64,000 nucleotides of DNA, taken from Mastigias papua (Eukaryota > Cnidaria > Scyphozoa > Rhizostomeae > Mastigiidae). Shown here piece after piece: positions 1 through 29,241 of the stretch. Below the pieces are notes generated by a model. It made no database searches. It had not been told where the DNA came from and was given only the letters and a program-made list of their open reading frames with translations. Made by a program: the position numbers and the translations under genes. The stretch's first letter is position 1, and each line of letters starts with the position of its first letter. The stretch is from assembly GCA_964019165.1 (NCBI GenBank), contig OZ025267.1, positions 6,315,252-6,379,251 on the forward strand, given 5' to 3'.

Positions 1-31
1 TCTGCAAGCTCCAGTGGATTTTGAATCAAAG
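1..31 (+). CDS. Possible exon end of the DENND2-like gene (upstream of first secure exon)
   Basis: The first 31 bases can be read in phase 0 as QAPVDFESK, followed by a GT (AAAG|GTTTTG). The next secure exon at 410 also starts in phase 0, so the two would join cleanly. The segment is short, has no family motif, and the donor is weak. This is only a candidate exon. Confidence 0.25.
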
Positions 32-409
32 GTTTTGTTTTGATACTTTATATGGTGCTTTAAAATTAATGTTATTTTCATTATTAGTATTTGCCTCCTA
101 GTATGTTTTGTATAATGATATATGTGTTTGTTGTATGAAGCTTATATGTTTTGTGCACAAAATTGTTTTCTTTGTTCAAGCCATGAAAAATTTGAACAAT
201 AATGCTTGCTTGTTGTGATTTAAATTTACAATACTTGTTGCTAGTAAGGAATTTCTGGCACCAAAAACTGATACAATGGTAGAAGTTTCTATGAAAGTTG
301 TGCCATCACTCAGTTTTAATCAAGAAGTAAATATGATAAGTGTATGAATTTCCAAGATAATGAATAAATATATTATAGCAGAGTATGCATCTCTCCTTTC
401 CTATTGCAG

Positions 410-19172
<18,763 letters not shown>

Positions 19173-19675
19173 CAAGAGAAGTTATTATCAGTTGAATGAC
19201 TTATTTTTAATATTGTAGTAGAAAATTGTACAAATCATTAACAATTTCATTAGCAATTTTATACATTTATGAATGGCAGACAAAAGTGTTACTGTTAATT
19301 ATTTAGTATCAAGCCGTATTTACCCTGCTACTGTTAAGCTAGTTTTGGCCTCGGTTAGCGCTACCTTAGGGTAAAAGTTTATAGTGTAAGCACACTCAAC
19401 CTTGGCTCAATCTAGGTTTAGTTTTCCTTACTTCTAAAGTAAGCTGGACCTAGGTTAGGCTTTAACCGAGTTGAAAGTAGCAGTGTGAACACGGTCAGTG
19501 TTCAGGTTTCTTAGGCATATAAAATTTCGGTTATTTAATTTTCGATTATAATTCTCAAATATTGTACTTGTAGATTTTTAGGTATGGATAAGTAAAGTTA
19601 GTTTCTGTACAACGTTTATCATTATGGGGGACACATCCCTTAAGTCCTATTTCAGATAATATGGGGAAAACCATA
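19173..19675. other. 3' flank of the DENND2-like gene, no gene seen
   Basis: This holds the presumed 3' UTR. I found no clear polyadenylation signal close to the stop. The segment at about 19330-19490 has CTAGGTTTAG and CTTAGGGT words that look repetitive. No coding region is supported. Confidence 0.5.
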
Positions 19676-19843
<168 letters not shown>

Positions 19844-20248
19844 TTAAAACTTTGACATATATAAACTAAACATACAAATACAAATCTCTCTAATGATAGG
19901 TAATTTGCACTTGGCTGGCCTAATTACAGATAATGTTAAAAAAAAAAGATACTATATATATGAACAAGCTAACGGAGGAAAGAAATCTGTTAATAAGAAA
20001 GAAGTTCCGGGTTAGTCCAGGGTTTGTTGCGCATGCAGAATATGTAATACGTTGTGCGAATTATTATACTAGTTAATTTAGTAATTATGGAGTTAGTGTG
20101 CCCTGTGTTAGTAGTTAGATCGTTACACATCTGAATAAACGAATCGCAAGATTGTCCAAAGATTCCAAGGGAACTTATATAATAATATTAATAATAATAA
20201 TAATAATAAGTCAAAGCCGCACTAACTAAGTGTATCAGTGCAACATGG

Positions 20249-20541
20249 AGAAATTCAAAAATATACTTTCTTGTGTCGTAAACGTTTCGATATATTTATC
20301 TTCATCAATACTAACATTGCAATGATACAGGGCCTACTTAAATTTCCTATACAAAATTTCCTATATCCTTTGTTAATAAGCAGGATCCCCTTGGGTAACA
20401 CCTATTGTCACCCCATTGTAATATAGGAAATTTAAGTAGGCCCCGTATCATTGTAATGTTAGTACTGATAATATATCGAATATATCAAAGATAATACATC
20501 GAAACGTTTACGACACAAGAAAGTATATTTTTGAATTTTTC
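20249..20541. mobile_element. Long inverted repeat, MITE-like
   Basis: The left arm (about 20249-20351) and right arm (about 20422-20541) are reverse complements with minor differences. Both carry AAATATACTTTCTTGTGTCG, AACGTTTCGAT and GGAAATTTAAGTAGG. The loop is about 70 bp. The right arm is longer because of a local ATATCGAATATATC duplication. No coding content is seen. The RNA would fold into a long hairpin. Confidence 0.75.
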
Positions 20542-20680
20542 TCTCTCTCTTTTTGAATTTCCCTCTTTTTATATAGTATATACAAGAATCGTAGGCACAC
20601 AGTACACGCTTCTTTAATAAGTAACCTATCTTAAGCCCTAGCAGTATAAGTTTCAAAATTTCTGACCACATTTCACTTCT

Positions 20681-20975
20681 AAACGTTTCTTAACTGCTCC
20701 TTAATCTGCTGAAAAAATTCCAGAGAAAGCGAAAGCAAAGCCTAGAACATTTCCTGTTGTAATGCTCATAAGGCTTAGCATATAAAAAACACATAAAATA
20801 TACAATAGTGGACACTTCATTCGTAGAGGAAAAAATGTTTCCGAAACTGTGAAAGATGGCACAGAAATTTCTAAAGTTTCCTAACTCTTTCCTTGTAGTT
20901 CTGAAAGTTTCTTAAATTTTAGGGTGTCCAGTATTGGGTTTCTTATATACTAGTTTCTTATAAAAAATTAGTATT
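20681..20975. repeat. TTAAGAAA-word repeat, copy A (diverged)
   Basis: This stretch is made of spaced TTTCTTAA words (the complement of TTAAGAAA). It ends in TTTCTTATATACTAGTTTC and TTATAAAAAATTAG, which is the reverse of the terminal TTTTTTATAAGAAA seen at 40.5 and 55.2 kb. It appears to be a degraded member of that family. Confidence 0.45.
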
Positions 20976-21120
20976 AACCCGTTGAACACTGCCAAATTGT
21001 ACATGTGCAGCAAGGGGGAAAAATGTTTTGAGCCAATCAGCTCATTTGTTTACAGCCTCATTTACCAATCAAAACGCGTACAAGACAATAGAAATTTGAG
21101 AGAAGATGATATTTGATCAG

Positions 21121-22385
21121 TTTCAAAAACAAAGATGGCGTCACAGGCCTTATGCTGTATAAAAAACACCTCACACGAAAATTTGGTGTTGCACGCGATA
21201 TTTCTCTTTTTCGGGCAGATTTTTACATTTTCTGGTAGAAGGAAGATTCTTCTAAAATTCTACCGCTTCCCTTTTCAAAATATTACTGCAAGCAGGAGAT
21301 ATCTGGTCCTATAGTTAGCGGAATTTTTGCAGTATCTTCGCCTTGGACTCACCTTTGTAAGAACTGCTGAGTCGGCCTCCCCTAATCCATAGTCACGTAT
21401 ACTGATTTCAAGCTTATAGACATTCCTAAGCTATTTTTTCTTCTACATTTCATTCTGCCATACTCCCTGTATGTCCCTAGTTTCTTTATGCCAGTCTCCA
21501 AAAGTTGAGGGATTAGTGAGCTTACCCCCAACCATTGAGGGATCAAGGAACACAGAAATCGTTTAGTTACACCTTTTGCATTACATGACATTTGAGTATT
21601 TGTTGTTATGCAAAGAATATGTATGTTTAGGCATTATTTGACACATCTGTTGTCAAGTTACATTTTAATTGCTCTTTCTTTAGTAATTTCTGTAGACACA
21701 AACAGCAACTGTTGATAATGTGCTGGGGTCTTCCACCTCTATCTGCTTCCAGAGATTTATAACCTCTTAGAACGTTACCAAGTCCGTGAGCTCTCAGATT
21801 AATAACTTTACTGTCTTCATCGTTTTCAATCCAGGAGCTATGATACGGGTTTTGACACGTTTTCGCGAATTTTGGCATCCTGTTTCAGGCCTGAACCGGA
21901 GTAATTTGGAGAACTTTCACTTCCGACTGACAACAGCTTGAATTTCCCGCCAAAAAAGTTCAGGACGTATAATGCGAAGGACGAAAGATTTTTTGGACGA
22001 AGGAGTCCCGTATCTGCCTCGGTAAATCGCAACAATACTTTGCCACAAAGTATTTCATTGCTATGAGTATATAGTGTTAAGGTCATCTTAAGATTGTTGG
22101 AAGAATGTAGTGGAATGCATTTGAAACGTGGAAGGGGAAGGCCCGTCTGTCAGGAGAGTCCAAGGCGAAGATACTGCAAAAATTCCGCTAACTATAGGAC
22201 CAGATATCTCCTGCTTGCAGTAATATTTTGAAAAGGGAAGCGGTAGAATTTTAGAAGAATCTTCCTTCTACCAGAAAATGTAAAAATCTGCCCGAAAAAG
22301 AGAAATACCGCGTGCAACACCAAATTTTCGTGTGAGGTGTTTTTTATACAGCAAAAGGCCTGTGACGCCATCTTTGTTTTTGAAA
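21121..22385. mobile_element. Foldback-like element with about 230-bp terminal inverted repeats
   Basis: 21121-21351 and 22155-22385 are near-perfect reverse complements. The left tip TTTCAAAAACAAAGATGG is matched by CCATCTTTGTTTTTGAAA on the right. About 800 bp lie between them. The minus strand has two small open frames (21627-21878 and 21838-22086) that I do not recognise. The right tip abuts the truncated gag of the Gypsy element, so this element either inserted there or marks a rearrangement. No clear target duplication was found. Confidence 0.7.
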
Positions 22386-22949
22386 GTTTTTTGCAAGGGA
22401 TTTCAGATACTTTGCGAAGAAATATATTCATCCTCTGCTCTAATCCGTATGACGAAAAGGTTTCTCATCAAGATTTGCTCAAAGCTAGCCGTGATGCTTC
22501 GGTTCATCTTTCTTTGCCATCCACTGCTGCCCCCATGGTTCTTGACACTGTTTTGACTGCTGCACCTGCATCAGATCAAACTTTGGAGGCAGTTCTCTCT
22601 TTATCCAGTAAGTTTGAACAACAAAATCAGCTTGCAATGCGGAAGTTCGACGAACAACAAGAGCAGATTAATGCCATTAAGCAGCAGCTTCTGTTCAGGC
22701 AGGCCATCCCATCAGCGCCAAGACACTTCCGTTTTTTATTCTCCGCGGAGCAGCCGCGGGCAATCACGCAGAGGTTTTTCTCAAGGCTTTATGGGAGATA
22801 GTCAGTTGCGCCCTGCCCAGGGAAGAGGACGACAACCTATTCGCTGCTATTTTTGCAATGGTTTAAATCACATCCAGCGTGATTGTTTGGCTTTTAGGCA
22901 GCAACAAGCGACTTCTCAGCAGTCGGAAAACTTTTGGGGCCCCCAGTAA
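22386..22949 (+). pseudogene. gag C-terminal fragment with CCHC zinc knuckle
   Basis: The first part (to about 22720) reads in one frame and contains a Gln-rich coiled stretch (SKFEQQNQLAMRKFDEQQEQ). The second part (about 22720-22949) continues in another frame with basic Arg/Gly-rich sequence and CYFCNGLNHIQRDC, a CX2CX4HX4C nucleic-acid-binding knuckle. The frame change looks like a small indel in 22.71-22.75 kb. It ends with TAA in the overlap with the protease frame. Confidence 0.75.
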
Positions 22950-23827
22950 AGGGTCATACTGGGCCAGCCAACATTATGTCAATGACCCCTCACGAACACG
23001 AATCTCGACCATCTTTGTTGAATGAATCAAAATTCCTTTGGATCACTGGCACACTCAATGGTCAGTCCATTTCTATGATGCTTGATTCAGGTGCAACTAT
23101 TTGCTGTCTAGCTAGAAAATGTTTTACCGGAAGTCGATGTTTGCAGAATTTAACATTAACGCCTTATTTTGGCCCAGGTATCCTTGATGCCAATGGACAA
23201 GTGATGAAGCCCTCTGGCACAATAAAAGTACCACTTGTAATAGGACAACCAGCTGTCTTACATACTGTTGAATTTATAATAATTGATGAGTTGCCTTATT
23301 CTTGCATTATTGGTTTGAGTTTCCTCAACAAGTTTAGCCATTGGGGTGTTGATAATTCCAGAAACATTTTCCATTTGGAACATTCCATTGTCTCTATATC
23401 TTCTCAACCTTCTGTTCAGGATAACATTGCTTTCATGACTACCGCCAAGTACACTATTCCACCCGGTCAAGCTTTACGTTTTCCGACAATAGCAAAAGGA
23501 TCTTCCCTTGATGCCTTGCGTCCAGTTTCGGCACCAGCTGTTCTCATTGATGGCCATTTACCTTTTGAAGAACGGCTTCATCTTAAAGTGGTACCATCTC
23601 TAAACCAATTAATTCATCAAAATTCATGTGTGTACACAACAATTGTTAATTGCTCTAATGTCCCCAAAGTAATTGGTAAGGGCACCAAAGTTGCCCTGGG
23701 GGCATATGACTTTGATGAATTCTCAGCCCTTTCTAAGGAATCAATCAATGCCCTAACTTCATTAGATTCCACACAACCCTTGTCATTATCTCCAGACTCA
23801 GATCCAATGACTCATCTGACTTCATAA
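22934..23827 (+). CDS. Retroviral-type aspartic protease region (Gypsy pol, N-terminal)
   Basis: The 297-aa frame has MMLDSGATICCL, the catalytic Asp-Ser-Gly motif, at about residues 48-59. PYSCIIGLSFLNK, with the IIG-type second protease motif, follows at about residues 126-138. It begins in a frame that overlaps the gag stop by 16 bases. It ends at TAA (23825), and RT sequence continues in the same frame after that stop, so the stop is probably a mutation within pol. Confidence 0.75.
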   Translation: MGPPVKGHTGPANIMSMTPHEHESRPSLLNESKFLWITGTLNGQSISMMLDSGATICCLARKCFTGSRCLQNLTLTPYFGPGILDANGQVMKPSGTIKVPLVIGQPAVLHTVEFIIIDELPYSCIIGLSFLNKFSHWGVDNSRNIFHLEHSIVSISSQPSVQDNIAFMTTAKYTIPPGQALRFPTIAKGSSLDALRPVSAPAVLIDGHLPFEERLHLKVVPSLNQLIHQNSCVYTTIVNCSNVPKVIGKGTKVALGAYDFDEFSALSKESINALTSLDSTQPLSLSPDSDPMTHLTS

Positions 23828-24309
23828 ATGACACATTTGCTTCCTTCACAATTCCATGCAGCCAAGACCTTGCTTGCTGAGTTCTCTGACATTTTCTCTT
23901 TGTCTAATACAGAAATCGGTAAAGCTAAAGTTACTGAATTTGACTTTGATCTGACCCATTCAACTCCTATTTCGATGCCTTTACGGCGTGTGCCTCTACA
24001 TTAGCAGTCCATTGTCAAAGAACTGTTACAGCATTATAAAGATCATGGACTTATTGAGCATATAGATTCCCCCTATCGTGCTGCTACAGTACTTGTTGCC
24101 AAAAATAATGTTTCCAATAGCTCTAATGTTACAGATCGCTATCGCCTAGTGGTTGATTATCGCTTCCTTAACCCAGCCATCAAAGATTCAGGCTGGCCTT
24201 CTCCATCCTTACAAAAATGCCTGGACTCTGTTTCTGGTTCACAGTTTGTCAGTTCTATCGATTTCAATAGTGGATATCACCAAATTCCTTGTGCTGCTCG
24301 CGTCAAACC
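23828..24309 (+). pseudogene. Reverse transcriptase N-terminal part, interrupted
   Basis: Downstream of the TAA the frame gives AEFSDIFSL, LRRVPL, a TAG (24002), then HGLIEHIDSPYRAATVLVAK, YRLVVDYRFLNPAI and FVSSIDFNSGYHQIP. These are RT motifs 1-3 in order, and SIDFNSGYHQI holds the first catalytic Asp. It is cut by the solo LTR after the Lys-Pro codons. Confidence 0.8.
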
Positions 24310-24756
24310 TATAGGAACGTGAGTTTGTGTGCTTCCTATAGACTGCAATGCTCGTTCAGTGACATCCTTCGTTGATCCATGTTGGTGCGTATCAGATTTA
24401 ACGTGCTGAGAACACGGAGGCAGAGAGAGGAGACGATGTGTTGACTGTACTCTGACTCTACTCTGACTGACTATACATTACAAATTACAGTGATATATAC
24501 ATAAACATTTAACAACCTGAAATAAACACGAGTTACGTACAGGAAGGGTTAGGTGGTTGTTAGTTGTTTGTTGAATGGAATCGTGTGGCGGTGATTGCAT
24601 TGAGAACAATAGAATAGGAATGACCAGGTGTGTGATGACAGGAGTGACGTATGGTCATGTCCCAGGTGTGCGATGTTGTGAGTGAGAATGAATGAAAAGC
24701 AGAAAATCGGCGTTGAGTAAGAAATGGCCTATGCTACAATGTTTACGTCCACTACA
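24310..24756 (-). mobile_element. Solo LTR inserted in the RT gene
   Basis: This 447-bp segment is homologous to the two LTRs at 45528-45976 and 46656-47102. It is flanked by a 4-bp direct repeat AACC (24306-24309 and 24757-24760). On the minus strand it begins TGTAGTGG and ends GTTCCTATA. The insertion plus duplicated target is 451 bp, which explains exactly why the pol frame changes from one side to the other. It is a solo LTR left by recombination of a full element. Confidence 0.88.
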
Positions 24757-24760
24757 AACC

Positions 24761-27377
24761 CATCATTGCTTTATCCCCAGGCTATGGTTTTGGTCAGTGG
24801 ACTTGGTATGTGATGCCACAGGGCATCAAACCAGCGTCGTCACTCTTTCGACGTACTATGGAACAGACCTTTTCAGACTTAAGTGATTGTATTCTGCCAC
24901 CCTTCTATGATGATGTGGTAATTAAAGGCTCTGAATTCCAACAACATCTTTCAAATGTACGCAGAGTTTTACATCGAATTCGCCAATCGGGTTTAACACT
25001 GAATGCTTTGAAATGCAAGTTTCTCCAAACTACCTTGCCATATTTAGGCCATATAATTGACAAGGGCCAAATTTGTGTTGACCCGGCACACATCCAATGT
25101 ATCCGAGATTTTCCAGTCCCAACAACTGCCAAAGCCTTGAAAGAGTTCTTAGGCATGTCCCAGTTCTGTGATCGCTTTATCCCCAATTTTTCTGTTATTG
25201 CAGCTCCTCTACATGAACTTGCCAAGCCGCACTCCTCATTTTCTTGGTCATCTGATGCCCAAACAGCTTTTGAGACCATAAAGCAGCTTCTCACTTCTGC
25301 TCCAGTTTTACGTGCACCTACTAGTGATGACTCTTTCATCCTTGAAGTTGATGCCTCAGATAAAGGTGAAGGTGCATGTCTCAAAGCCTGCAATTTAAGT
25401 GATGGCCAAGCCTACATTGTTGCTTTTGCCAGTAGAAAGTTCAATGACACTGAATCAAAGTGGAACATTGTAGAGAAAGAAGCCCATGCTATCGTCTTTG
25501 CTACTGAGAAATTTCGCCACTATCTCTTGGGTAAACCTTTTCTCCTACGTATTGATAATCGTGTCACATCATTCCTCCAGTGCAAACGCAGCCCGAAGAG
25601 TCGCAAGTTATTGAATTGGGCATTGCAGCTTTCCGAGTTTTCCTATCACATAGAACACATTCCATCTAAGAATAATGCTATCAGTGACTGCCTCAGTCGC
25701 CTACACAGTGTCAACTTACTAGAGGAACTGCATCCCGATGTTTCGATAGCCTCACTCAAAGCTCTACAGTCCCAGGATCCCCACATCCAAGCTGCCATTA
25801 CCTATGTCTCCTCTAATAAACGAACTTTTGATGTGTCCCACCTCGGCTCTTTACGGCGATATCGCCATCACCTTTTACTGTCTCCAGATGGCCTCTTGAA
25901 GTGGCACAATTGCACCATTGTACCAATAGCATTACGTGGACGTGTCCTACAGCTTTGCCATGATCACCCATCTGCTGGTCACTTTGCTATTGACTGCACA
26001 TGGGCCCGCCTTCGTGCTCATTATTTCTGGCCCAATGCTAAGGAAGATGTATCAAACTGGGTCAAAAGTTGTACCACCTGTGCATCTTTCAATCCACCCC
26101 CTCACAGATATCACAAGGACCAGCTACAACCAATTCAGTCCTCCGACCGCTTTGAACTTGTTTGCTATGATTTAGCTGGCCCCTTTATGCCTATTTCTCG
26201 CGATGGATTTCGATACTCCCTCATCCTTGTTGACCACTTTACCAAATGGCCTGAAGTTGTCCCTCTCAAAGAGATATCTGCTCACACCATTGCCAGAGCG
26301 ATTCATGACCAATGGATCTGTCGATATGGTATCATGACATGTTTGCACAGTGATGGTGCCTCCAATGTCCATGGTAGTGTTATGCAGGAGGTTGCTAAGA
26401 TCTTAGGCATTGGTAAGTCTAAATCTTCACGCCTTCACCCACAAGGTGATGGCCTTTCCGAGGCAATGGTAAAGCAAGTGAAATCATGTGTACAGAAGCA
26501 GGTTGACCAATATGGATGCAATTGGAACTTGTACCTGCAGTTCGCTGTCTATGCTATTCGTTCAAGTGTTAATAATAGCACTAAAGTTACACCTGCTGAA
26601 CTGCTTCTTGGTGCAAAGCTTTCTTTGCCTACTGAATTATTATGCAGTGCATCCCCAAGACTGCTTGTTCAACAATCTGCTGCTTATCACGTAAGACAAG
26701 CACAAGCATTTGCTATTGACCTTGGCCTACGCCTTAAACGCTCCTTTGCTGATGTTCATTGTACCCTTGATATGAGCAGGGACAGAATGAAACAGCAATA
26801 TGATAAGACAGCCTCTAAACACCATTACAAAGTCAATGACACAGTCATGCTCTGGCACCCTCCTCAAAAGACCGGCATTTCTCGTTGTTTTCAAGCACAA
26901 TGGTCTGGTCCCTGGACAATTACTCAATTGATAGGTGATCTCAATTGCAAGCTTGTCAACCATCGCGGCCAAGTGAGCCCCACTGTCCATGTCAATCAGC
27001 TAAAGTATATGCCTCCCAGGTCTGATCACCTGGTAAGTCCATCATATACTCCTACCCCTGGACCAGCAACTACCCATGCTAGCACATGTGATATCTTTGC
27101 TGACTTACCTGATGTTACGGAACGCCAGTGCTTTCACTCTCCTACCCGCATTGAAAACAGTCAAGGGGGAGGAAATGGAACAGACACTGCAGACACTACT
27201 GAGCAACATAATACAGATGGTGCGCCAGCAAGAAGTACAGCTGATATCGAAGGGGACTTATTAGCAGACAATTGGTGTAAAGTAGACATTTCGAATATAT
27301 TGGCGAACAGAACTAGATCAGCATCACAAAGAGGAAGAACTAGGGAGGGGGATAGTGTTGTCCCCTCTAAACAATAG
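24761..27377 (+). CDS. Pol C-terminal part: RT, RNase H, integrase
   Basis: The open frame runs to TAG at 27375. RT continues with YVMPQGIKPA and FYDDVVIKG (catalytic Asp-Asp), then the thumb motif YLGHIID. RNase H has LEVDASDKGEGA and EKEAHAIVFATEKFRHYL. Integrase has a zinc-binding HHCC region (CHDHPSAGH...CTTC), then a DDE core with Asp in CYDLAGPF, Asp in LHSDGASN and Glu in GDGLSEAMVK at the usual 35-residue spacing. A C-terminal SH3-like part has WSGPWTI and VHVNQLKY. There is no chromodomain and no envelope gene. The frame itself is intact over more than 850 codons, so the copy is fairly young. Confidence 0.9.
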
Positions 27378-28546
27378 AGACAATACAGACCTAATAAATA
27401 TAGCATAGTCTCATTCTGAGTTTGATTGATTTCATAGTAGGCCTTGTGAAAGATCGACATTATTGAGCTACTAGTTATTCTACTATTTGTTTATTACAAG
27501 TAGCCAGTTGCAACGGCTGTTTGGATTGAAAATTGTATGTTGTAGTATAACATATATGCTAGTTTTTGTCCAACTAAAATTGTTTCATTCCTATTATTGG
27601 CATCGTTCTTATTTATTGCCTCTTAATTTTTGTAGTGATTGTTATTTCGGTATTACTTTTAGATTTTTTTCTCTATCCATAAAATTCCCTATTACTTTAT
27701 GCAGGTCTCGTATGGAAAACAGTTTTATCAACTGATATGATGTACCTGTTTAAATATTGTAATTATAATTATTATATTTTTACTAACCACGCATTATTAC
27801 CACACACTCCATTAAATCCTCTGCAGGTTGACTTTTTGTTTCTACCTGGAAGTATGTTTTGTTTTAAGCCTCAAACTGGTATGAGAGAACTTTCTTGCTA
27901 CGAATGATGCTTTACCTAACATACTCTTTCCCTTTTACGGAGGTCTTTCATTATAAATGATTTTTTATTCGTGTTAAAAAGTAAGATTGCTTCATCAATT
28001 TTTTGCATATTGCAAGTTCTTGATCATCAGAGTCATCCGAATGAAACATTTTCATAAGGAGCTTATTGGGCTGCAATTCCCTTCATCTTTTAGCATTATA
28101 TTTCTTGAAGCTTCTCATACTTTACATTCTCTTTACATTTTCTTAATCTAGGGAAAGGGGAAGGGTCTGTTTCAATCTTACTTTCTTTTGCTTTGTTTTT
28201 GATTTGTAACTTTGTACCTTGTATCATTGCAGTATGTACTTGTAAATTTGCTAATATTGATAGATTTATACAGTTTTCACTTTAAGTTTGGTTTGTTGTG
28301 CTAGATTTTGTTTACTTTTTGTTTTTCATGCGTTCTGCATATTAGTTGCCCTTTATTTTCCTGCTGTTATTGTATTTTCATCTTCTCTAATGATGCAACT
28401 CTTCAGGTCAGGGAGGGTATCTTTCAAGAAAAAGTTGAAGGGATAATATAGGTTTTCAAGAAAAAGTCAAGGAGCCATTCGACACATGCGAAATACGCCA
28501 TATGATCTGGCCTGAGAGTCGGCAGTTTTTCTTTTTGCTTCCAATA
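27378..28546. other. Gypsy 3' LTR remnant and AT-rich spacer, no gene seen
   Basis: The first part is the presumed 3' LTR, with an AATAAA (about 27392-27397) that could serve as polyadenylation signal. The rest to 28.5 kb is AT-rich with T-runs and no conserved open frame. GTCAGGG and TTTCAAGAAAAAGT words near 28.4 kb hint at another decayed hAT-like repeat. Confidence 0.5.
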
Positions 28547-28737
28547 CCGTGCATCCTTGAGTTAGCCCCGTGATGGCTTATTTTTTGTGCCCTATTGATG
28601 GGGACTTATTCGAGGGGAGGGCATATTCGAGTGGGGCTTATAAACCTATTTGACACATGCCACATAAAAAACTCATTGTCAAAACCCCTGTTCTCCTTAA
28701 CATTAAAGCATAGTCTAAATTTATGCATTAGCCTTTA

Positions 28738-28881
28738 CAGGCACGCCTGTCCGCACCGAGGGCAGGGGACAAGGTTCCCATTGAGGGCACATTATAAGCA
28801 TTTCTGCACTAAAATAATTAAGTCCTTGGAAAGGGCAGTAAGGGCAGCTGCCCCCCTTACCTCCCAGCGTAGGCGTCCCTG
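28738..28881. mobile_element. hAT-like MITE with 8-bp target duplication, nested
   Basis: The 144-bp insert starts CAGGCACGCCT and ends AGGCGTCCCTG, its inverted counterpart. AGCCTTTA flanks it on both sides (28730-28737 and 28882-28889). The empty site is visible in MITE copy 1, where AGCCTTTATCAAAGTC is uninterrupted. An 8-bp duplication plus CAGGxACGCC ends is the hAT signature. Confidence 0.88.
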
Positions 28882-28946
28882 AGCCTTTATCAAAGTCTTC
28901 ATCATTATCTGGGGTGGGGCTTATTAGCAATTTGAAGTTCTAGCCT

Positions 28947-29092
28947 GGGGCTTATTCAAAGGGGGGCTTATTCAAAGGGGGGCTTATTCAAAGGGGGGCT
29001 TATTCAAAGGGGGGCTTATTCAAAGGGGGGCTTATTCAAAGGGGGGCTTATTCAAAGGGGGGCTTATTCAAAGGGGGCTTATTTAAAGGGGG
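28947..29092. repeat. 16-bp tandem repeat, about nine units
   Basis: GGGGGGCTTATTCAAA repeats about nine times with one base lost in the last units. The single-copy form of this unit occurs in the related MITE at 7.84-8.14 kb, so the array expanded within this copy. G-runs of six spaced 10 bases apart could form G-quadruplexes. Confidence 0.95.
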
Positions 29093-29113
29093 GCACGTCG
29101 AGGATTTACGGTA

Positions 29114-29241
29114 CTGGAGTTCCGAACCACAAATCCTGGTCTGTGGCCATGACTTCCGGAGTGACCTCTCTTTGGAGCTCTCGTGGTTGTGTCAGGTGCC
29201 TGTCGTCTGCCTAGTCACGTTTAGGCCGCTGTGAATTTCTC
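29114..29241 (+). promoter_or_regulatory. Candidate promoter / 5' UTR of the MFS gene
   Basis: The 128 bp between the MITE and the ATG are GC-richer than the flanks and include ACTTCCGG, an ETS-type site often found near animal start sites. No TATA box is seen. The start region reads CTCATGATGG with two successive ATGs. Confidence 0.35.

Larger units (their letters stand above)
22386..27480 (+). mobile_element. Gypsy-type LTR retrotransposon, 5'-truncated and broken
   Basis: Order: gag C-terminus with a zinc knuckle, aspartic protease, reverse transcriptase, RNase H, integrase. That order is Gypsy-type. Missing or broken parts: the gag N-terminus and 5' LTR (lost at the foldback element), a frameshift in gag near 22.72 kb, an in-frame TAA at 23825 between protease and RT, a TAG at 24002 in RT, and a 447-bp solo LTR at 24310-24756. 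A purine-rich tract (AGGGAGGGGGATAG) just before TGTTGTCC at about 27355 looks like the polypurine tract and 3' LTR start; the LTR end is not resolved. It cannot be autonomous in this state. Confidence 0.85.
28547..29111. mobile_element. TA-flanked MITE, CCGTAAATC family, copy 2 (nested and expanded)
   Basis: The left end CCGTGCATCC (28547) and right end GGATTTACGG (to 29111) have TA outside each (28545-28546 and 29112-29113). The body aligns with 7837-8137. Two things make it longer than copy 1: a 144-bp hAT-like insert at 28738-28881, and a 16-bp tandem repeat at 28947-29092. It ends about 130 bp upstream of the MFS start codon. Confidence 0.75.

Noticed and set aside
19205..19320. Extra C-terminal DENND2 exon after ATTGTAG at about 19218
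   Set aside because: The phase would fit, but the peptide is hydrophobic and unlike the family, while the frame already ends in TGA right after KVGHR.
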